A stretch of DNA of 64,000 nucleotides, from assembly GCF_001830325.1 (NCBI RefSeq), contig NZ_MHZG01000009.1, positions 1 through 64,000 on the forward strand. The letters are read 5' to 3'. Below are positions 19,393-29,008 of the stretch, piece by piece. The notes below the pieces were generated by a model. The model was not told where the DNA came from, ran no database searches, and saw only the letters and a program-made list of their open reading frames with translations. How positions within the stretch are numbered: position 1 is the first letter of the stretch; each line of letters begins with the position of its first letter. Source of the stretch: Polynucleobacter sp. GWA2_45_21 (GTDB lineage Bacteria; Pseudomonadota; Gammaproteobacteria; Burkholderiales; Burkholderiaceae). The translations under genes and the position numbers were made by a program.

Positions 19393-19971
19393 TTGCGAGT
19401 TTTGGTATTTCTCACCAGCATATTGATTGCGAGCGCTGCAATGGCAACCGAAGAACCAAAATACACTCTTCTAGGGAAATCTGAGCCATTTGAATTGCGT
19501 GCCTATGCACCTCAGATTGTGGCGGAAGTTAAGGTAGACGGTGATTTGGATGCCGCATCCAATCAAGGGTTTCGCTTGATTGCCGCCTTTATTTTTGGAA
19601 AAAATCAGGTATCTGAAAAAATTGCCATGACTGCTCCCGTAGGAATTGAGAGCAGCAAGTCTTCTGAAAATGCAGGCAATCAATGGACGGTATCGTTTGT
19701 CATGCCTGCAGAGTACACCTTAGCTAGCTTGCCAAAACCATTAGATCCGCAAGTCAAAATAAGAGAGTTGCCCGCAGAAAATAAGGCAGTAATTGCTTTT
19801 TCTGGCTTTTATAACGAAGAGAAGGTCAAAGAAAAAACTCAAGCACTGCGAGACTGGATGCAGACCAAGAATTTAAAGCCAAGAGGAGAGCCGCAGTTTG
19901 CACGCTACAACCCGCCTTGGACTTTACCTTTTATGCGTCGCAATGAAGTGATGATTCAAGTCCAGGAGTAA
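19393..19971 (+). CDS. SOUL-family heme-binding protein, exported
   Basis: A 192-residue SOUL/HBP-domain protein starting at TTG, with AAGGATAT (19381) as ribosome binding site. An N-terminal signal peptide (MRVLVFLTSILIASAAMA) predicts periplasmic location. SOUL blocks are visible: PFELRAYAPQIVAEV, FRLIAAFIFGKN, EKIAMTAPV, WTVSFVMP and ARYNPPWTLPFMRRNEV at the C-terminus. Family members bind heme or other porphyrins, but the bacterial role is not established. Confidence 0.9.
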   Translation: MRVLVFLTSILIASAAMATEEPKYTLLGKSEPFELRAYAPQIVAEVKVDGDLDAASNQGFRLIAAFIFGKNQVSEKIAMTAPVGIESSKSSENAGNQWTVSFVMPAEYTLASLPKPLDPQVKIRELPAENKAVIAFSGFYNEEKVKEKTQALRDWMQTKNLKPRGEPQFARYNPPWTLPFMRRNEVMIQVQE

Positions 19972-19989
19972 TGCCCTGAGGTTTAAGAC

Positions 19990-20856
19990 TTAAGCCTCAA
20001 AACTCTTTAAAACAAATCCAGCGCCACCATCTTGCCCCAGCGCTTTAACCAGAATGGGCAGACTTTCAGCCAATTGCTTTTCTAAGGTCCATGGTGGGTT
20101 GATGATGAACATGCCACTAGCCTGAAGTCGACGTTCTTTAGGTGCATTCTCGACCCGCAACTCAACATGCAACCAAGAGCGTTTATGGGCTGCCGCAATC
20201 TTTTTCATGTGATCGGGTAGGGCTGCTGATTCTCGTCTAGAGAGACATGGATACCAGATTGCATAACATCCAGTGGCAAAGCGATGTAGCGCTTCTTCCA
20301 TCGTAGTTTCGAGATAACGGTAGTCTTGCTTATCCTCGTAAGAGGGGTCAATCAAAACAAGTCCACGCCTACTAGGTGGCGGCATCAATCCTTTTAATCT
20401 CGCAAAACTGTCATCTGCAAAGATATCAATTTGCCTTGATTGCTTAAGCTCGCTGATATTGTGGCGCAAGATATCAATCTCTTTGGGATGCAACTCAAAA
20501 AGCTTCAAGCGGTCTTGTGTTCTCAGTAATCGTGCCAAAATAAATGGGGAGCCTGGATAGATCGTGATCTCATCGCCAGCATTCTCGGCCCGAATACACT
20601 CGAGATAATTGGTAATGCCTGGACTTACAGGATTAGTCTCTGCAAATTTGGCTAAGCGATAAATGCCTTGATATGCTTCTTTGCTAACTGCCGCAAACCC
20701 GTCAATCAGACTATAGATACCAGCACCAGCATGGGTGTCGACAATGGTCAGGGCGCCTGGTTTTTCTTGTAGATACTCCACCAAATGCATCATCACAAGA
20801 TGTTTCAGGATATCGGCATGACTACCCGCATGAAAAGCATGGCGATAACTAAACAT
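19990..20856 (-). CDS. rlmJ: 23S rRNA (adenine(2030)-N6)-methyltransferase
   Basis: SAM-dependent methyltransferase of 288 residues. The start MFSYRHAFHAGSHADILKH is diagnostic of RlmJ (YhiR). The SAM motif follows as TIVDTHAGAGIYSL near residues 38-51. Catalytic DPSYE, the N6-adenine methylase type motif IV, is in GLVLIDPSYEDK. It lies one base downstream of the PAP2 gene on the same strand, so it may share that transcript although its job in ribosome maturation is unrelated. Confidence 0.96.
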   Translation of the reverse strand: MFSYRHAFHAGSHADILKHLVMMHLVEYLQEKPGALTIVDTHAGAGIYSLIDGFAAVSKEAYQGIYRLAKFAETNPVSPGITNYLECIRAENAGDEITIYPGSPFILARLLRTQDRLKLFELHPKEIDILRHNISELKQSRQIDIFADDSFARLKGLMPPPSRRGLVLIDPSYEDKQDYRYLETTMEEALHRFATGCYAIWYPCLSRRESAALPDHMKKIAAAHKRSWLHVELRVENAPKERRLQASGMFIINPPWTLEKQLAESLPILVKALGQDGGAGFVLKSFEA

Positions 20857-20857
20857 C

Positions 20858-21655
20858 TTAGATAGCCCTAGGTTTTTGCGCTTTAATAAATAAAGCTAGA
20901 GTAATACTGATTAATGCTACGCAAGCGTATTGCAAGGATTGATTGAGCTCTGAGTCTAGAGTTTGGGTGAGAAGTACATAGATCGTGGCAAGCCCACCAA
21001 TAGCAAGTAGGCGTGGCCCGATTTGATTGGCGGCTAGTTTCGCCTCTGGAATTAATCTGGCCAGCCCCGCCCCAAGCATTCCAGACCATAGTCCAATAGC
21101 GGAACCCGCCAAGACATCAGTTAGCCAGTGAGCGCCAAGCGCATTTCGAGATAAGCCAGCAAAGCCAGCAATGATAAAGATCCACCATAAAGAAGACCTG
21201 TTATTTCGATCGCTGGCAAAGTAGATTCCAGAAACAACTGCAAAAGCAGTAATCGTGTGACCTGATGGCATTGCTCTATGCAGTAAAGGCTCACCTATGC
21301 GATAAAAATCTTCTAAAGCCAAGACTCCGGCAGGACGAGGAAGCGCTAAAAAAGGTTTGATGATTTGACTAAAAGCACCACCAATGAGAGATGCTAGTAG
21401 TCCGGCGTAGAGCAATCGAGGTGCTAGTACCAAGAGAGGGAAGCACAAAGCAAAAATACCCCAGCCATTACCAATAAAGGTAAGCCAAGACCATAGGGTG
21501 TCAGGCAGAAGCTGGGTATAGCGATTGACAAATAAAAACGTGGGAGTTTGCAGCTCACCAAAGTAAATGGCAATTGCTAGGCCAAGCGGCAGAATTGGAA
21601 TGCACCAAACCCAAATGGATGCGATAGCAAAAATCGATTTGCGCTGCTCAACCAT
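20858..21655 (-). CDS. PAP2-family membrane phosphatase
   Basis: Integral membrane phosphatase of 265 residues with about six to eight hydrophobic segments. All three PAP2 motifs are intact: KPFLALPRP (KX6RP), PSGHT, and SRNALGAHWLTD (SRX5HX3D). Substrates of such enzymes are phosphatidic acid, undecaprenyl pyrophosphate or lipid A phosphates. The position in a run with GT9, UPF0104 and GT39 genes favours a lipid-carrier or lipid A phosphate, by inference. It starts five bases after the GT9 stop. Confidence 0.92.
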   Translation of the reverse strand: MVEQRKSIFAIASIWVWCIPILPLGLAIAIYFGELQTPTFLFVNRYTQLLPDTLWSWLTFIGNGWGIFALCFPLLVLAPRLLYAGLLASLIGGAFSQIIKPFLALPRPAGVLALEDFYRIGEPLLHRAMPSGHTITAFAVVSGIYFASDRNNRSSLWWIFIIAGFAGLSRNALGAHWLTDVLAGSAIGLWSGMLGAGLARLIPEAKLAANQIGPRLLAIGGLATIYVLLTQTLDSELNQSLQYACVALISITLALFIKAQKPRAI

Positions 21656-21660
21656 TCTAA

Positions 21661-22920
21661 TTAGCGTGCTCGCTCTTGATCAGCTTCATTGAGCTGATGG
21701 ACCATTTTTTCTACTACTTGAGCTACAGTAATTGCTTGCATGCACACGTTGTCATGGCATGGTGTCTTGCGATGATTGGCGGCACTGACGCAGGGTGAGC
21801 ACGCTAGGTTGGCCGTGATTGCAATTGACTTGCCAACAGAGCCATAGAGTGCTGGAGTTTCTGGTCCAAACAGGACGACTGTGCGCAGTGGAGTAACCGC
21901 AGAGAAATGACCGGGCCCAGAATCATTGGTCACCATCACATCTGACAGTGTGTAGAGCGGTGGCAGTTCTGCGAAGCTCACTTGGCCAGCAAAGTTCAGT
22001 GCATTTTTAACGTTAGCAACTGCGCGGACTTTTTCAACATACTCAAATTCGGCAGGAGAGCCCGTGATCAAAATAAGATCATTGGGATAAAGCTGATTCA
22101 AGCTTTGAATTAGTTCCGAGAAGCGCTGTTGTGCCCAGCGTCTTTGTGGCAATAAATCGCTGGCATTGGGATTGACCAAAATCAGACGTTGCCCACCTTG
22201 CTTAAATTGAATACCAAAAGTTTCACTGAGCTTCTCAATACGCTCACGAACCTTGCTCAATGCTGTCGAATCAATCACTGCTTGTTCTAAGCGGACCTCT
22301 GAATCTGCAATATGTATTTTGCTAAAAGGCACTTCAATCTCTTTGGCAAATGCAGCATGAATGAGGGAGAGGAAATTCTTGGTAATGTGGATGTGTGGGT
22401 TGTAATGAACTTTGCGAGTCAGCATGAAGCCACGCCACAAACCTTCACCATGAAAGATGTGATAACCCACGCGACGACGAGCACCACAAAGGCCGGTAAG
22501 TAGTGCAGTAAAGCGAGAGAAAAGCTCTAAATCAATCACCGTATCAATACGATGCTTGCGAGCCACCAGTAAAAATTTGAGCGTGTCTTTAATTAATCCG
22601 CCCAAGCTTGAAGAGTCAATCGTAAAAATATTCTCTGGTTTGACGGTATTTAGTAATGTGAGGCTGGCACGATTGCTTTTAAAGATGAGGAAAAATAATT
22701 CAGCACCACGAGCCTGTGCATTGCGCATGGCTGGGTCAACTAAGATTGCGCTACCCATCTCGGATAACTCAATAAAGAGTAATTTACGCGGCTCACTTGG
22801 ACCGCGGCTAAATATATTCTTGATGCCATCAATCAGAGCAACTACTGGGCTCGCTACTGCGCAAAGTGGCACACCAACCCAATGGTCAATGGCGCGCATG
22901 GTGTTGACGCTAATACTCAT
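21661..22920 (-). CDS. Glycosyltransferase family 9 (heptosyltransferase-like)
   Basis: A 419-residue GT-B fold enzyme of the heptosyltransferase family, which normally adds heptose to the lipopolysaccharide core from the cytoplasmic face. The C-terminal nucleotide-sugar domain shows LVNPNASDLLPQRRW, LITGSPAEF and TNDSGPGHFSAV, the last being the most conserved GT9 segment. The N-terminus (KLLFIELSEMGSAILVDPAM) replaces the usual GDxxLxTP acceptor loop, so the acceptor probably differs from classical WaaC/WaaF. It is followed by PAP2 and preceded by the UPF0104 gene. Confidence 0.88.
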   Translation of the reverse strand: MSISVNTMRAIDHWVGVPLCAVASPVVALIDGIKNIFSRGPSEPRKLLFIELSEMGSAILVDPAMRNAQARGAELFFLIFKSNRASLTLLNTVKPENIFTIDSSSLGGLIKDTLKFLLVARKHRIDTVIDLELFSRFTALLTGLCGARRRVGYHIFHGEGLWRGFMLTRKVHYNPHIHITKNFLSLIHAAFAKEIEVPFSKIHIADSEVRLEQAVIDSTALSKVRERIEKLSETFGIQFKQGGQRLILVNPNASDLLPQRRWAQQRFSELIQSLNQLYPNDLILITGSPAEFEYVEKVRAVANVKNALNFAGQVSFAELPPLYTLSDVMVTNDSGPGHFSAVTPLRTVVLFGPETPALYGSVGKSIAITANLACSPCVSAANHRKTPCHDNVCMQAITVAQVVEKMVHQLNEADQERAR

Positions 22921-22937
22921 AGTCTGACTCTAAAAAA

Positions 22938-23987
22938 TTACTTCCGTTTTAATAAAAAGTAAGCACCGGGCAATACTGATAAAACAGTAATGGCGCCGTA
23001 GCTAATGGATGCTAATACAGTCATAGATGGGCTAACACCCCACAATGCCAGTACTGAAGAGAGTGTGGCTTCCCGCAAGCCCCAGCCTGAGATGCTAATC
23101 GGTAGCATTAAAAGGAGGCTAAGTGCAGGCAAGCCAATCATGAGCGCTTCAATGGGGGCATCAACTCCATAGGCCTTGAGACAGAAGAGCAGCGTCAAGA
23201 TTGTGAAAGCATGAATGCCAATTGCAAATATCGCTTGAGCGATATTCATGGGCCAAGAAAAAGCGAACTTAATTCCGGGCAGAGCATGGCTCATTTTTAG
23301 GCGGTCTAATAATTTTTGCAGCAAGTTGCAGCTCGGACCCCAGGCCAAAACTACAGCAATAAATACACCGGCAAAAATCATGATGCCAGTGACGGCGTAA
23401 CCTAAGTCTGTTCCCCAAGCGGCCAGGGTAGCGCCACCCAAAATGAGACCCAGTCCACCCAATAAATTGTTTCCTGCCAAGCCAAGTAGGCGATCAACTA
23501 GAACCATAGAAAAACTCAGACGCAATTTAGGGGTTGCATGCTCTAAGTCAACCGAGTGATGAAGCTCCTCATTCAAGTCTTTTTCTTCAGTCAATTTGCC
23601 GCTGCTATTCAAATGAGTGGCGGTAATGGCGCGATAGCTGTCACCACCAAGCGTGCTTGGCAATCCCTGATTGATCAGTCCACCAGCAAAATAGAGGGCT
23701 ACAAAGTTTGTGAGACTTCCTTGGAATCCAACTTTGCGCATTAGAAATCCCCAGCGCAGTCCACCGCAAATAAACGCTGATAGCATCATCAAAAACGCAG
23801 CCAAAAACCACCAAGGCTGCATTCGGATTTCGGAATTGAATAGGGTATGCCAATCAATTCCACTCGTAGCTTTCCAGAGTAGGGCAACTGACAAAACAAC
23901 GCGAATGGTAGGCCAAGCCCGTTTGAGGATTGCTTTCCACCCAGATGTGGCTTTTGGGGTGGCTTGGGGTTGTGAACTCATAGGCAT
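22938..23987 (-). CDS. UPF0104 / lysylphosphatidylglycerol synthase-type transmembrane protein
   Basis: A 349-residue protein with about eight membrane segments and family blocks ALYFAGGLINQGLPSTLGGD and LPISISGWGLREATLSS. It resembles the flippase half of MprF-type proteins but lacks the aminoacyl transferase domain. Related proteins may move lipids or glycolipids across the membrane. A charged insertion, HLNSSGKLTEEKDLNEELHH, near residues 129-148 is unusual. An alternative ATG two codons later is possible. It lies between GT9 and GT39. Confidence 0.88.
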   Translation of the reverse strand: MPMSSQPQATPKATSGWKAILKRAWPTIRVVLSVALLWKATSGIDWHTLFNSEIRMQPWWFLAAFLMMLSAFICGGLRWGFLMRKVGFQGSLTNFVALYFAGGLINQGLPSTLGGDSYRAITATHLNSSGKLTEEKDLNEELHHSVDLEHATPKLRLSFSMVLVDRLLGLAGNNLLGGLGLILGGATLAAWGTDLGYAVTGIMIFAGVFIAVVLAWGPSCNLLQKLLDRLKMSHALPGIKFAFSWPMNIAQAIFAIGIHAFTILTLLFCLKAYGVDAPIEALMIGLPALSLLLMLPISISGWGLREATLSSVLALWGVSPSMTVLASISYGAITVLSVLPGAYFLLKRK

Positions 23988-24029
23988 AAGGATAATGCCT
24001 ATGGCTCCTAAGGTCTTGAATTTGGGGAA

Positions 24030-25529
24030 TTAACGTGCCGTACCAGCGTCCTGCCAGTTGCGGCAAAGACTATAGTCAAATTTAGATAAAACCTGCCCAA
24101 AACGGATGATTTCTAGGCTATCCAGGGGCTCGCAGAGCTCAAAGCCGGGATTTCCGCCAACTGGCGGCTTAAATGTCATGCCCGACCAATTGATTAGTAG
24201 CACGTTTGCACCAGCTGGTAATTGCCCAAACCAGAGGTCAAACTGATCCTGTCGCTGGTCCAATACAAAGACTGGTACTGGTTGAGCATACCAAGCGGCG
24301 CGACTACCCAATGTCCAGTTTTGTACTGCAATACCGTTTGCCTTGGTAGCTTGCGCCAATTGAGACGCTTTTTCGCCTGCAATCTTCCATCCGTAGAGGT
24401 CAGCAATTGGATTGGACTTTAGGGCTGCTGTATTCATGCCTCCCGATAGAACGTAGCCAAAGCCTATTAAGCAAACGAGCAGTTGCCCTACAAACAAGAT
24501 GCGGATTGCCATGCGATGTTGCATGGCCCATGCCTTTGCTAGCCCAATACCGGCAAATGGCGCTAGACAAAACCAGGCGGGTGTAGTCCAGTGGGGAAGA
24601 CTGCCGCCTCCAGAAAGTGAAGCAAAAATCATGAAAGGGATCATGAAGAAGCTCAGCAAGGCAATAAGAACGAGCTTCTGGGAGTGAAGGCAATGCTTAA
24701 TAAATGTATAGCCGCCTAAAAGTAATAGAGGTCCAAAGCAGGCAATCTGAATGCCAATGAAGGCGCCAACTCTACGCCACGCCCAAGTGCCACCGCTACC
24801 ATGGGCAATTTGATATTTGAATGAGATCCAATCATTGATCCAGTTCCAATACAGCACTGGGCTAATCACAATTAAGGCAACTGCTGCCGCAATCCAGAAG
24901 CCCGCTTTAGTAATCCAAGGTTTCTTTGGTAAGGCCAAGAAAACAAAGAGCAGGGCAAATGCAGTAAATGCGGCGGTGTATTTGCTCAGACCTGCTAGGC
25001 CCAGTAGCAAGCCAGTAATCATCCAGTCAGAAACAGTGAAGTAATCATTTTGGATCCAGCGCAAAGCCGTCAATATTAAACCCAGACTTAAGGGTGCGAG
25101 CAAGGTGTCAGGCAAAAGACCGATTGCTAAAACATGCGGTAGTGGGGCTGCAATGATTGCTAACACAGCCATCAATCCACATAGATTGGCAGAAGGTAGG
25201 GCGGTGGTTAGGTAACCCGCATTACGTCCCTGCATGAGGTGATGAATTTCAATAGTTACCTGATATACCAAGCAAGCAGAAAGTACCCAAAGTAATTCTG
25301 GAATGAGGCGAATGATCCCCTCGGATGAAGTGAGAGCAACTAATGGCCACTGGATCCAGCCAACTAATGGTGGATGATCAAAGTAACTCCAGGCGAGATG
25401 CTTTGCGTATAAAGCGTAATGTGCTTCATCAACAGAGAACTCAATCGAGAAGCCGAGGGCAAGGTGAGCCACCGCAGCAATACAGATGCTGATAGCGGCC
25501 CAGCTTGAGGGGGATTGATGGCGCATCAC
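24030..25529 (-). CDS. Glycosyltransferase family 39 (ArnT/PMT-like)
   Basis: A 499-residue polytopic GT-C glycosyltransferase. The catalytic acidic residues lie in EFSVDEAHYALYAKHLAW in the first periplasmic loop, followed by YFDHPPLVGW, the family signature. About ten membrane segments follow and then a soluble periplasmic C-terminal region (near residues 380-499). Such enzymes transfer a sugar from a polyprenyl-phosphate donor to lipid A or protein. It heads the minus-strand run. Its first codons lie close to the divergent DUF3047 gene, with 44 bases between start codons. Confidence 0.9.
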   Translation of the reverse strand: MMRHQSPSSWAAISICIAAVAHLALGFSIEFSVDEAHYALYAKHLAWSYFDHPPLVGWIQWPLVALTSSEGIIRLIPELLWVLSACLVYQVTIEIHHLMQGRNAGYLTTALPSANLCGLMAVLAIIAAPLPHVLAIGLLPDTLLAPLSLGLILTALRWIQNDYFTVSDWMITGLLLGLAGLSKYTAAFTAFALLFVFLALPKKPWITKAGFWIAAAVALIVISPVLYWNWINDWISFKYQIAHGSGGTWAWRRVGAFIGIQIACFGPLLLLGGYTFIKHCLHSQKLVLIALLSFFMIPFMIFASLSGGGSLPHWTTPAWFCLAPFAGIGLAKAWAMQHRMAIRILFVGQLLVCLIGFGYVLSGGMNTAALKSNPIADLYGWKIAGEKASQLAQATKANGIAVQNWTLGSRAAWYAQPVPVFVLDQRQDQFDLWFGQLPAGANVLLINWSGMTFKPPVGGNPGFELCEPLDSLEIIRFGQVLSKFDYSLCRNWQDAGTAR

Positions 25530-25573
25530 GCAATTTTAGACTTAGCACTCCATTCTTTGGGACAATTCAAGGA

Positions 25574-26380
25574 ATGCCTACAAAAAACTGCTTTCGATCC
25601 CTACTGCTGTTGACTGCCATTTCAATCTCTTTGGCAGGTTGCGCGGGCTTCACAGGGAATTCAATTGAGAATGAGGCAGGCCAAGCATTTAATGCCGATC
25701 AGTTGCCAGCTCAAGAAGATCTGCCGAAATTTTCTGTGGAGAAGCCGAAAGATGGGATGCCAAGTGGTTGGCATTTTTATCGCATAGCACCCTATAAAAA
25801 GCACACGATTTACAGGCTTGAGAATTATCAAGGTCGTACGGTGCTTGCTGCCAACTCTAAAACATCAGCATCTGGTCTTGCGGTAAAGCTTCGACCACGT
25901 TCAGCGCAAAACCTATGGCTGCAGTGGGAGTGGAAGGCGGTAGGAGCAATTCCTCAAGCAGACAATGCGGAAAGCCAGAATGACGATGCACCGCTACGTA
26001 TTTTGGTGGCCTTTGATGGTAATAAATCCAAACTCCCTTTAAAAGAGAAGCTCACCTTTGAGATGGCTAACTTGATTAGTGGTCAAGAGATGCCATATGC
26101 CACAGTGATGTATATCTGGTCAGGAAAGAATCCAGTCAATACGGTTTTGAATAACGCTCACACCTCTCGTGTGAAGATGATTGTGGTCGACTCTGGCTGG
26201 AATGGCTTGGGGGAGTGGAGCAAGCACGAGCGAGACTTGGCTGCAGACTACAAGTTGGCCTATGGTGAGGCACCAGGCAATGTGATTGGTATCGCACTTC
26301 TGACTGATACCGATAACACCAAGTCAGAAACCCGTGCCCTTTACGGCGATATTGAATTAGTTCGCAAGAATCTTAAATAA
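25574..26380 (+). CDS. DUF3047 family lipoprotein
   Basis: A 268-residue lipoprotein. The ATG at 25574 is chosen because it gives a clean lipoprotein signal, MPTKNCFRSLLLLTAISIS then LAGC; an upstream in-frame start at 25505 would overlap the GT39 gene. The mature domain fits DUF3047: WHFYRIAPYKKHTIY, GLAVKLRPRSAQNLWLQWEWKA and YGDIELVRK near the end. Its function is unknown, and the beta-rich pattern suggests carbohydrate or ligand binding. It overlaps the end of convergent copA by eight bases. Confidence 0.85.
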   Translation: MPTKNCFRSLLLLTAISISLAGCAGFTGNSIENEAGQAFNADQLPAQEDLPKFSVEKPKDGMPSGWHFYRIAPYKKHTIYRLENYQGRTVLAANSKTSASGLAVKLRPRSAQNLWLQWEWKAVGAIPQADNAESQNDDAPLRILVAFDGNKSKLPLKEKLTFEMANLISGQEMPYATVMYIWSGKNPVNTVLNNAHTSRVKMIVVDSGWNGLGEWSKHERDLAADYKLAYGEAPGNVIGIALLTDTDNTKSETRALYGDIELVRKNLK

Positions 26381-28670
26381 CTTCAGACTGCATAGGGCGC
26401 CAACGCTTGAGCAGTAGGGCATTACTCAAGACGCAGAAGCTGGAGAGTGCCATGGCACTACCAGCCAGCATGGGTGATAAATAACCCAAAGCTGCCATCG
26501 GTATGCCAATCGTATTAAAAGCAAACGCCCAAAATAAATTTTGACGAATCTTGCCCCAAGTTTTTTTGGAGATATCAATTGCAGCTGCTACTAGTGTTGG
26601 GTCTCCGCGCATGAGAGTAATTCCAGCTGCCTGCATTGCCACGTCAGTTCCGGTTGACATCGCCATACCCACATCGGCCATTGCCAATGCTGGGGCATCA
26701 TTCACACCATCACCAACCATTGCCACGAAATGTTTTTTGCCTTCAGAGTTACTCTGCAGATCTCGAATGATTTCTGCCTTATTGCTTGGCATGATTTGGG
26801 CAAAGACTTCGTCAATGCCAATAGTCTTTCCTACGCGGTTTGCAGCCGCTAAGTTATCACCAGAGAGCATCACCGTCCGAATATGTAATGCATGAAGTGC
26901 AGCGACTGCTGATTTCGCATTAGGCTTTAGCTCATCACCAAACGCAATCACAGCAATTGGCTTTGACGCTTGCTCATCCTGACCACTCACGCTCATCAAG
27001 ACGGAAACAGTTTGACCCTGCTCAAAACAGCCCTGAGCCTTTTGCAAAACGATATCGTGTTGCAGACTTCCTTCAAGTGAGGCTACGCTTTGTAGGCGAA
27101 GCGTTTCGCCTACAAAGGGGCCGGAGCTTGGCACGCCTTCAATCCCAATACCAGGCAAGCCCTTGCTTGATGAGGTAGCAATTGGTGTTATACCTTTTTC
27201 TTTGGATGCGTCCAGCAGTGCTTTAGCCAAAGGATGTTCGCTCCCCAGTTGTAAGCCTGCGGCTGTAGCGAGAATGCCTTCAGTATCGGCAGATGATTGA
27301 TCAAAAGGGAGTAGGGCTAGCATGCGTGGCTTGCCAATAGTGAGTGTCCCGGTCTTATCAAACGCGACGATATTGAGTTTGTGCGCCAACTCCAATACTT
27401 GAGGATCCTTAATCAAAATGCCAAAGCGTGCGGCGATACCAGTGCCCGCCATGATCGCAGCTGGAGTAGCAAGTCCAAGTGCGCAAGGGCAGGCAATTAC
27501 AAGGACGGCGACAGCCCGCAAGATTGCGATCGATACGGAGTCAAAGTAGAGCCAGTTCCCAATACCGGTAGTCAGCGCAAGAATAATCACAGTGGGCACA
27601 AATATTGCGCTCACCTGATCAACTAACTTTTGAATAGGCGCCTTTTGTGTTTGAGCTTCCTCTACTAAATTAATAATTTGCGAGAGCACGCTTTCAACAC
27701 CAACTGCTTGAGCAGTCACTATCAGTACGCCTTCACCATTTAAGGCGCCACCAATGACCTTCGATCCAACTAATTTTTTAATTGGCTCGCTTTCACCAGT
27801 GAGCAGGGATTCATCGACATGGCTAGACCCAGAAATAATCACGCCATCTACTGGGATGCGTTCACCGGGAAGTATCAATATCCGATCCCCTGGCAGCACT
27901 TGATCAAGGGGTAAGTCACGGCGTTGATCTTCGCCTACACCTGTATTGCCTTGAGGCTCAGCATCCGCGTTTAACACTTTCGCATGCTCGGGCCAAAGTT
28001 TTTGCAGGGCGCGAATCGCTTCGCTGGTTTGTTTCTTGGCACGCGACTCTAGCCATTTGCCTAATAAGACCATGCAGATAATGACCGCAGATCCTTCAAA
28101 GTAGAGTTCATGCGTATGGTTTGAGGCGAACAAGAGGTACAGGCTAAGTCCATAGGCAGCACTGGTGCCTAGAGCAACCAGTAAGTCCATATTGCCAGCA
28201 CCAGCCATCAAAGATTTATAGCCTGCCACGTAGAAGCGCCAACCTAAAATGAACTGCACTGGTGTGGCCAGAGCTAGCTGCCACCAGCCCGATAGAGACC
28301 AGTGAATGCCAAAAGGCATGAAGAACATGGGTAAGAAGAGTGGGGCGGAAAGCAGGAAACTCAGAATCACCCGACCTAAACCATCATCAGCCCAAAAGGA
28401 CTTGCTCGCGTTCTTGTCTAAATTGCCTTGTGGAGAGCTTTCTTTGGCCTCATAACCCGTCTTTTTAACAAGTGCGATGATGTCTGCGAGGGTGGAGGAG
28501 CCGCGTTTTACCCTAACCCTGGCCTGCTCAGTCGCTAAATTGACGGTAGCTGCCTCAACTCCAGGAATCTTGTCCAAAGCCTTTTCTACACGACTAACGC
28601 AAGAGGCGCAGGTCATCCCGCCTATATCTAGGGTATAAAACTCTGAATTGCTCGTTTCTGTGGAGTGCAT
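26373..28670 (-). CDS. copA: Copper-exporting P1B-type ATPase
   Basis: A 765-residue heavy-metal ATPase. One N-terminal HMA domain carries GMTCASC (Cys21, Cys24). The membrane metal site is CPC at residues 394-396, specific for Cu(I)/Ag(I)-type pumps. The phosphorylated Asp438 is in DKTGT, TGES is in the actuator domain, and GDGVNDAPAL is in the ATP-binding domain. It pumps Cu(I) out of the cytoplasm. It is divergent from a small HMA protein. A short inverted repeat (GTAGA/TCTAC, 28671-28686) sits just before the start; no clear CueR-type operator was found. Confidence 0.95.
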   Translation of the reverse strand: MHSTETSNSEFYTLDIGGMTCASCVSRVEKALDKIPGVEAATVNLATEQARVRVKRGSSTLADIIALVKKTGYEAKESSPQGNLDKNASKSFWADDGLGRVILSFLLSAPLFLPMFFMPFGIHWSLSGWWQLALATPVQFILGWRFYVAGYKSLMAGAGNMDLLVALGTSAAYGLSLYLLFASNHTHELYFEGSAVIICMVLLGKWLESRAKKQTSEAIRALQKLWPEHAKVLNADAEPQGNTGVGEDQRRDLPLDQVLPGDRILILPGERIPVDGVIISGSSHVDESLLTGESEPIKKLVGSKVIGGALNGEGVLIVTAQAVGVESVLSQIINLVEEAQTQKAPIQKLVDQVSAIFVPTVIILALTTGIGNWLYFDSVSIAILRAVAVLVIACPCALGLATPAAIMAGTGIAARFGILIKDPQVLELAHKLNIVAFDKTGTLTIGKPRMLALLPFDQSSADTEGILATAAGLQLGSEHPLAKALLDASKEKGITPIATSSSKGLPGIGIEGVPSSGPFVGETLRLQSVASLEGSLQHDIVLQKAQGCFEQGQTVSVLMSVSGQDEQASKPIAVIAFGDELKPNAKSAVAALHALHIRTVMLSGDNLAAANRVGKTIGIDEVFAQIMPSNKAEIIRDLQSNSEGKKHFVAMVGDGVNDAPALAMADVGMAMSTGTDVAMQAAGITLMRGDPTLVAAAIDISKKTWGKIRQNLFWAFAFNTIGIPMAALGYLSPMLAGSAMALSSFCVLSNALLLKRWRPMQSEVI

Positions 28671-28743
28671 GTAGAAGATAATCTACCGTAAGGTGAAAAA
28701 AGGCCATCAACAACCGTATTTTGACAGTTTTTAAGGGATAACT

Positions 28744-28938
28744 ATGTTTACGCTGAAGGTATCAGGAATGACTTGTGGCGGCTGTATTAATGCTGTTACT
28801 CGAGCTGTGCAGGCTCAAGATCCTCAAGCCCAAGTTCAGGCGGACTTGGCGACCCAGATAGTGACGCTGGAAACAACCCTCACTCCAGAGCTGGCTGCCG
28901 AGCTCATAACAGATGCCGGATTTCCAGTTTCACAATAG
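28744..28938 (+). CDS. Heavy-metal-associated domain protein (CopZ-like copper chaperone)
   Basis: A 64-residue single HMA domain with the metal-binding motif GMTCGGC at residues 8-14 (Cys11, Cys14) and the standard beta-alpha-beta-beta-alpha-beta pattern. It is expected to carry Cu(I) in the cytoplasm and deliver it to CopA, which is encoded divergently 73 bases away. TTAAGGGATAAC before the ATG supplies the ribosome binding site. Some HMA monodomain proteins carry other metals, but the neighbour favours copper. Confidence 0.9.
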   Translation: MFTLKVSGMTCGGCINAVTRAVQAQDPQAQVQADLATQIVTLETTLTPELAAELITDAGFPVSQ

Positions 28939-29008
28939 AGATTGGTCCGGCTTTAGCAATTTTTTGCATGTGCGGTTAATCTACCCACTATTCCATTATT
29001 TGTAATAC

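Noticed and set aside
28671..28686. GTAGA/TCTAC repeat as a copper operator
   Set aside because: Five-base arms and no resemblance to CueR or CsoR sites that I know; kept only as a remark under copA.
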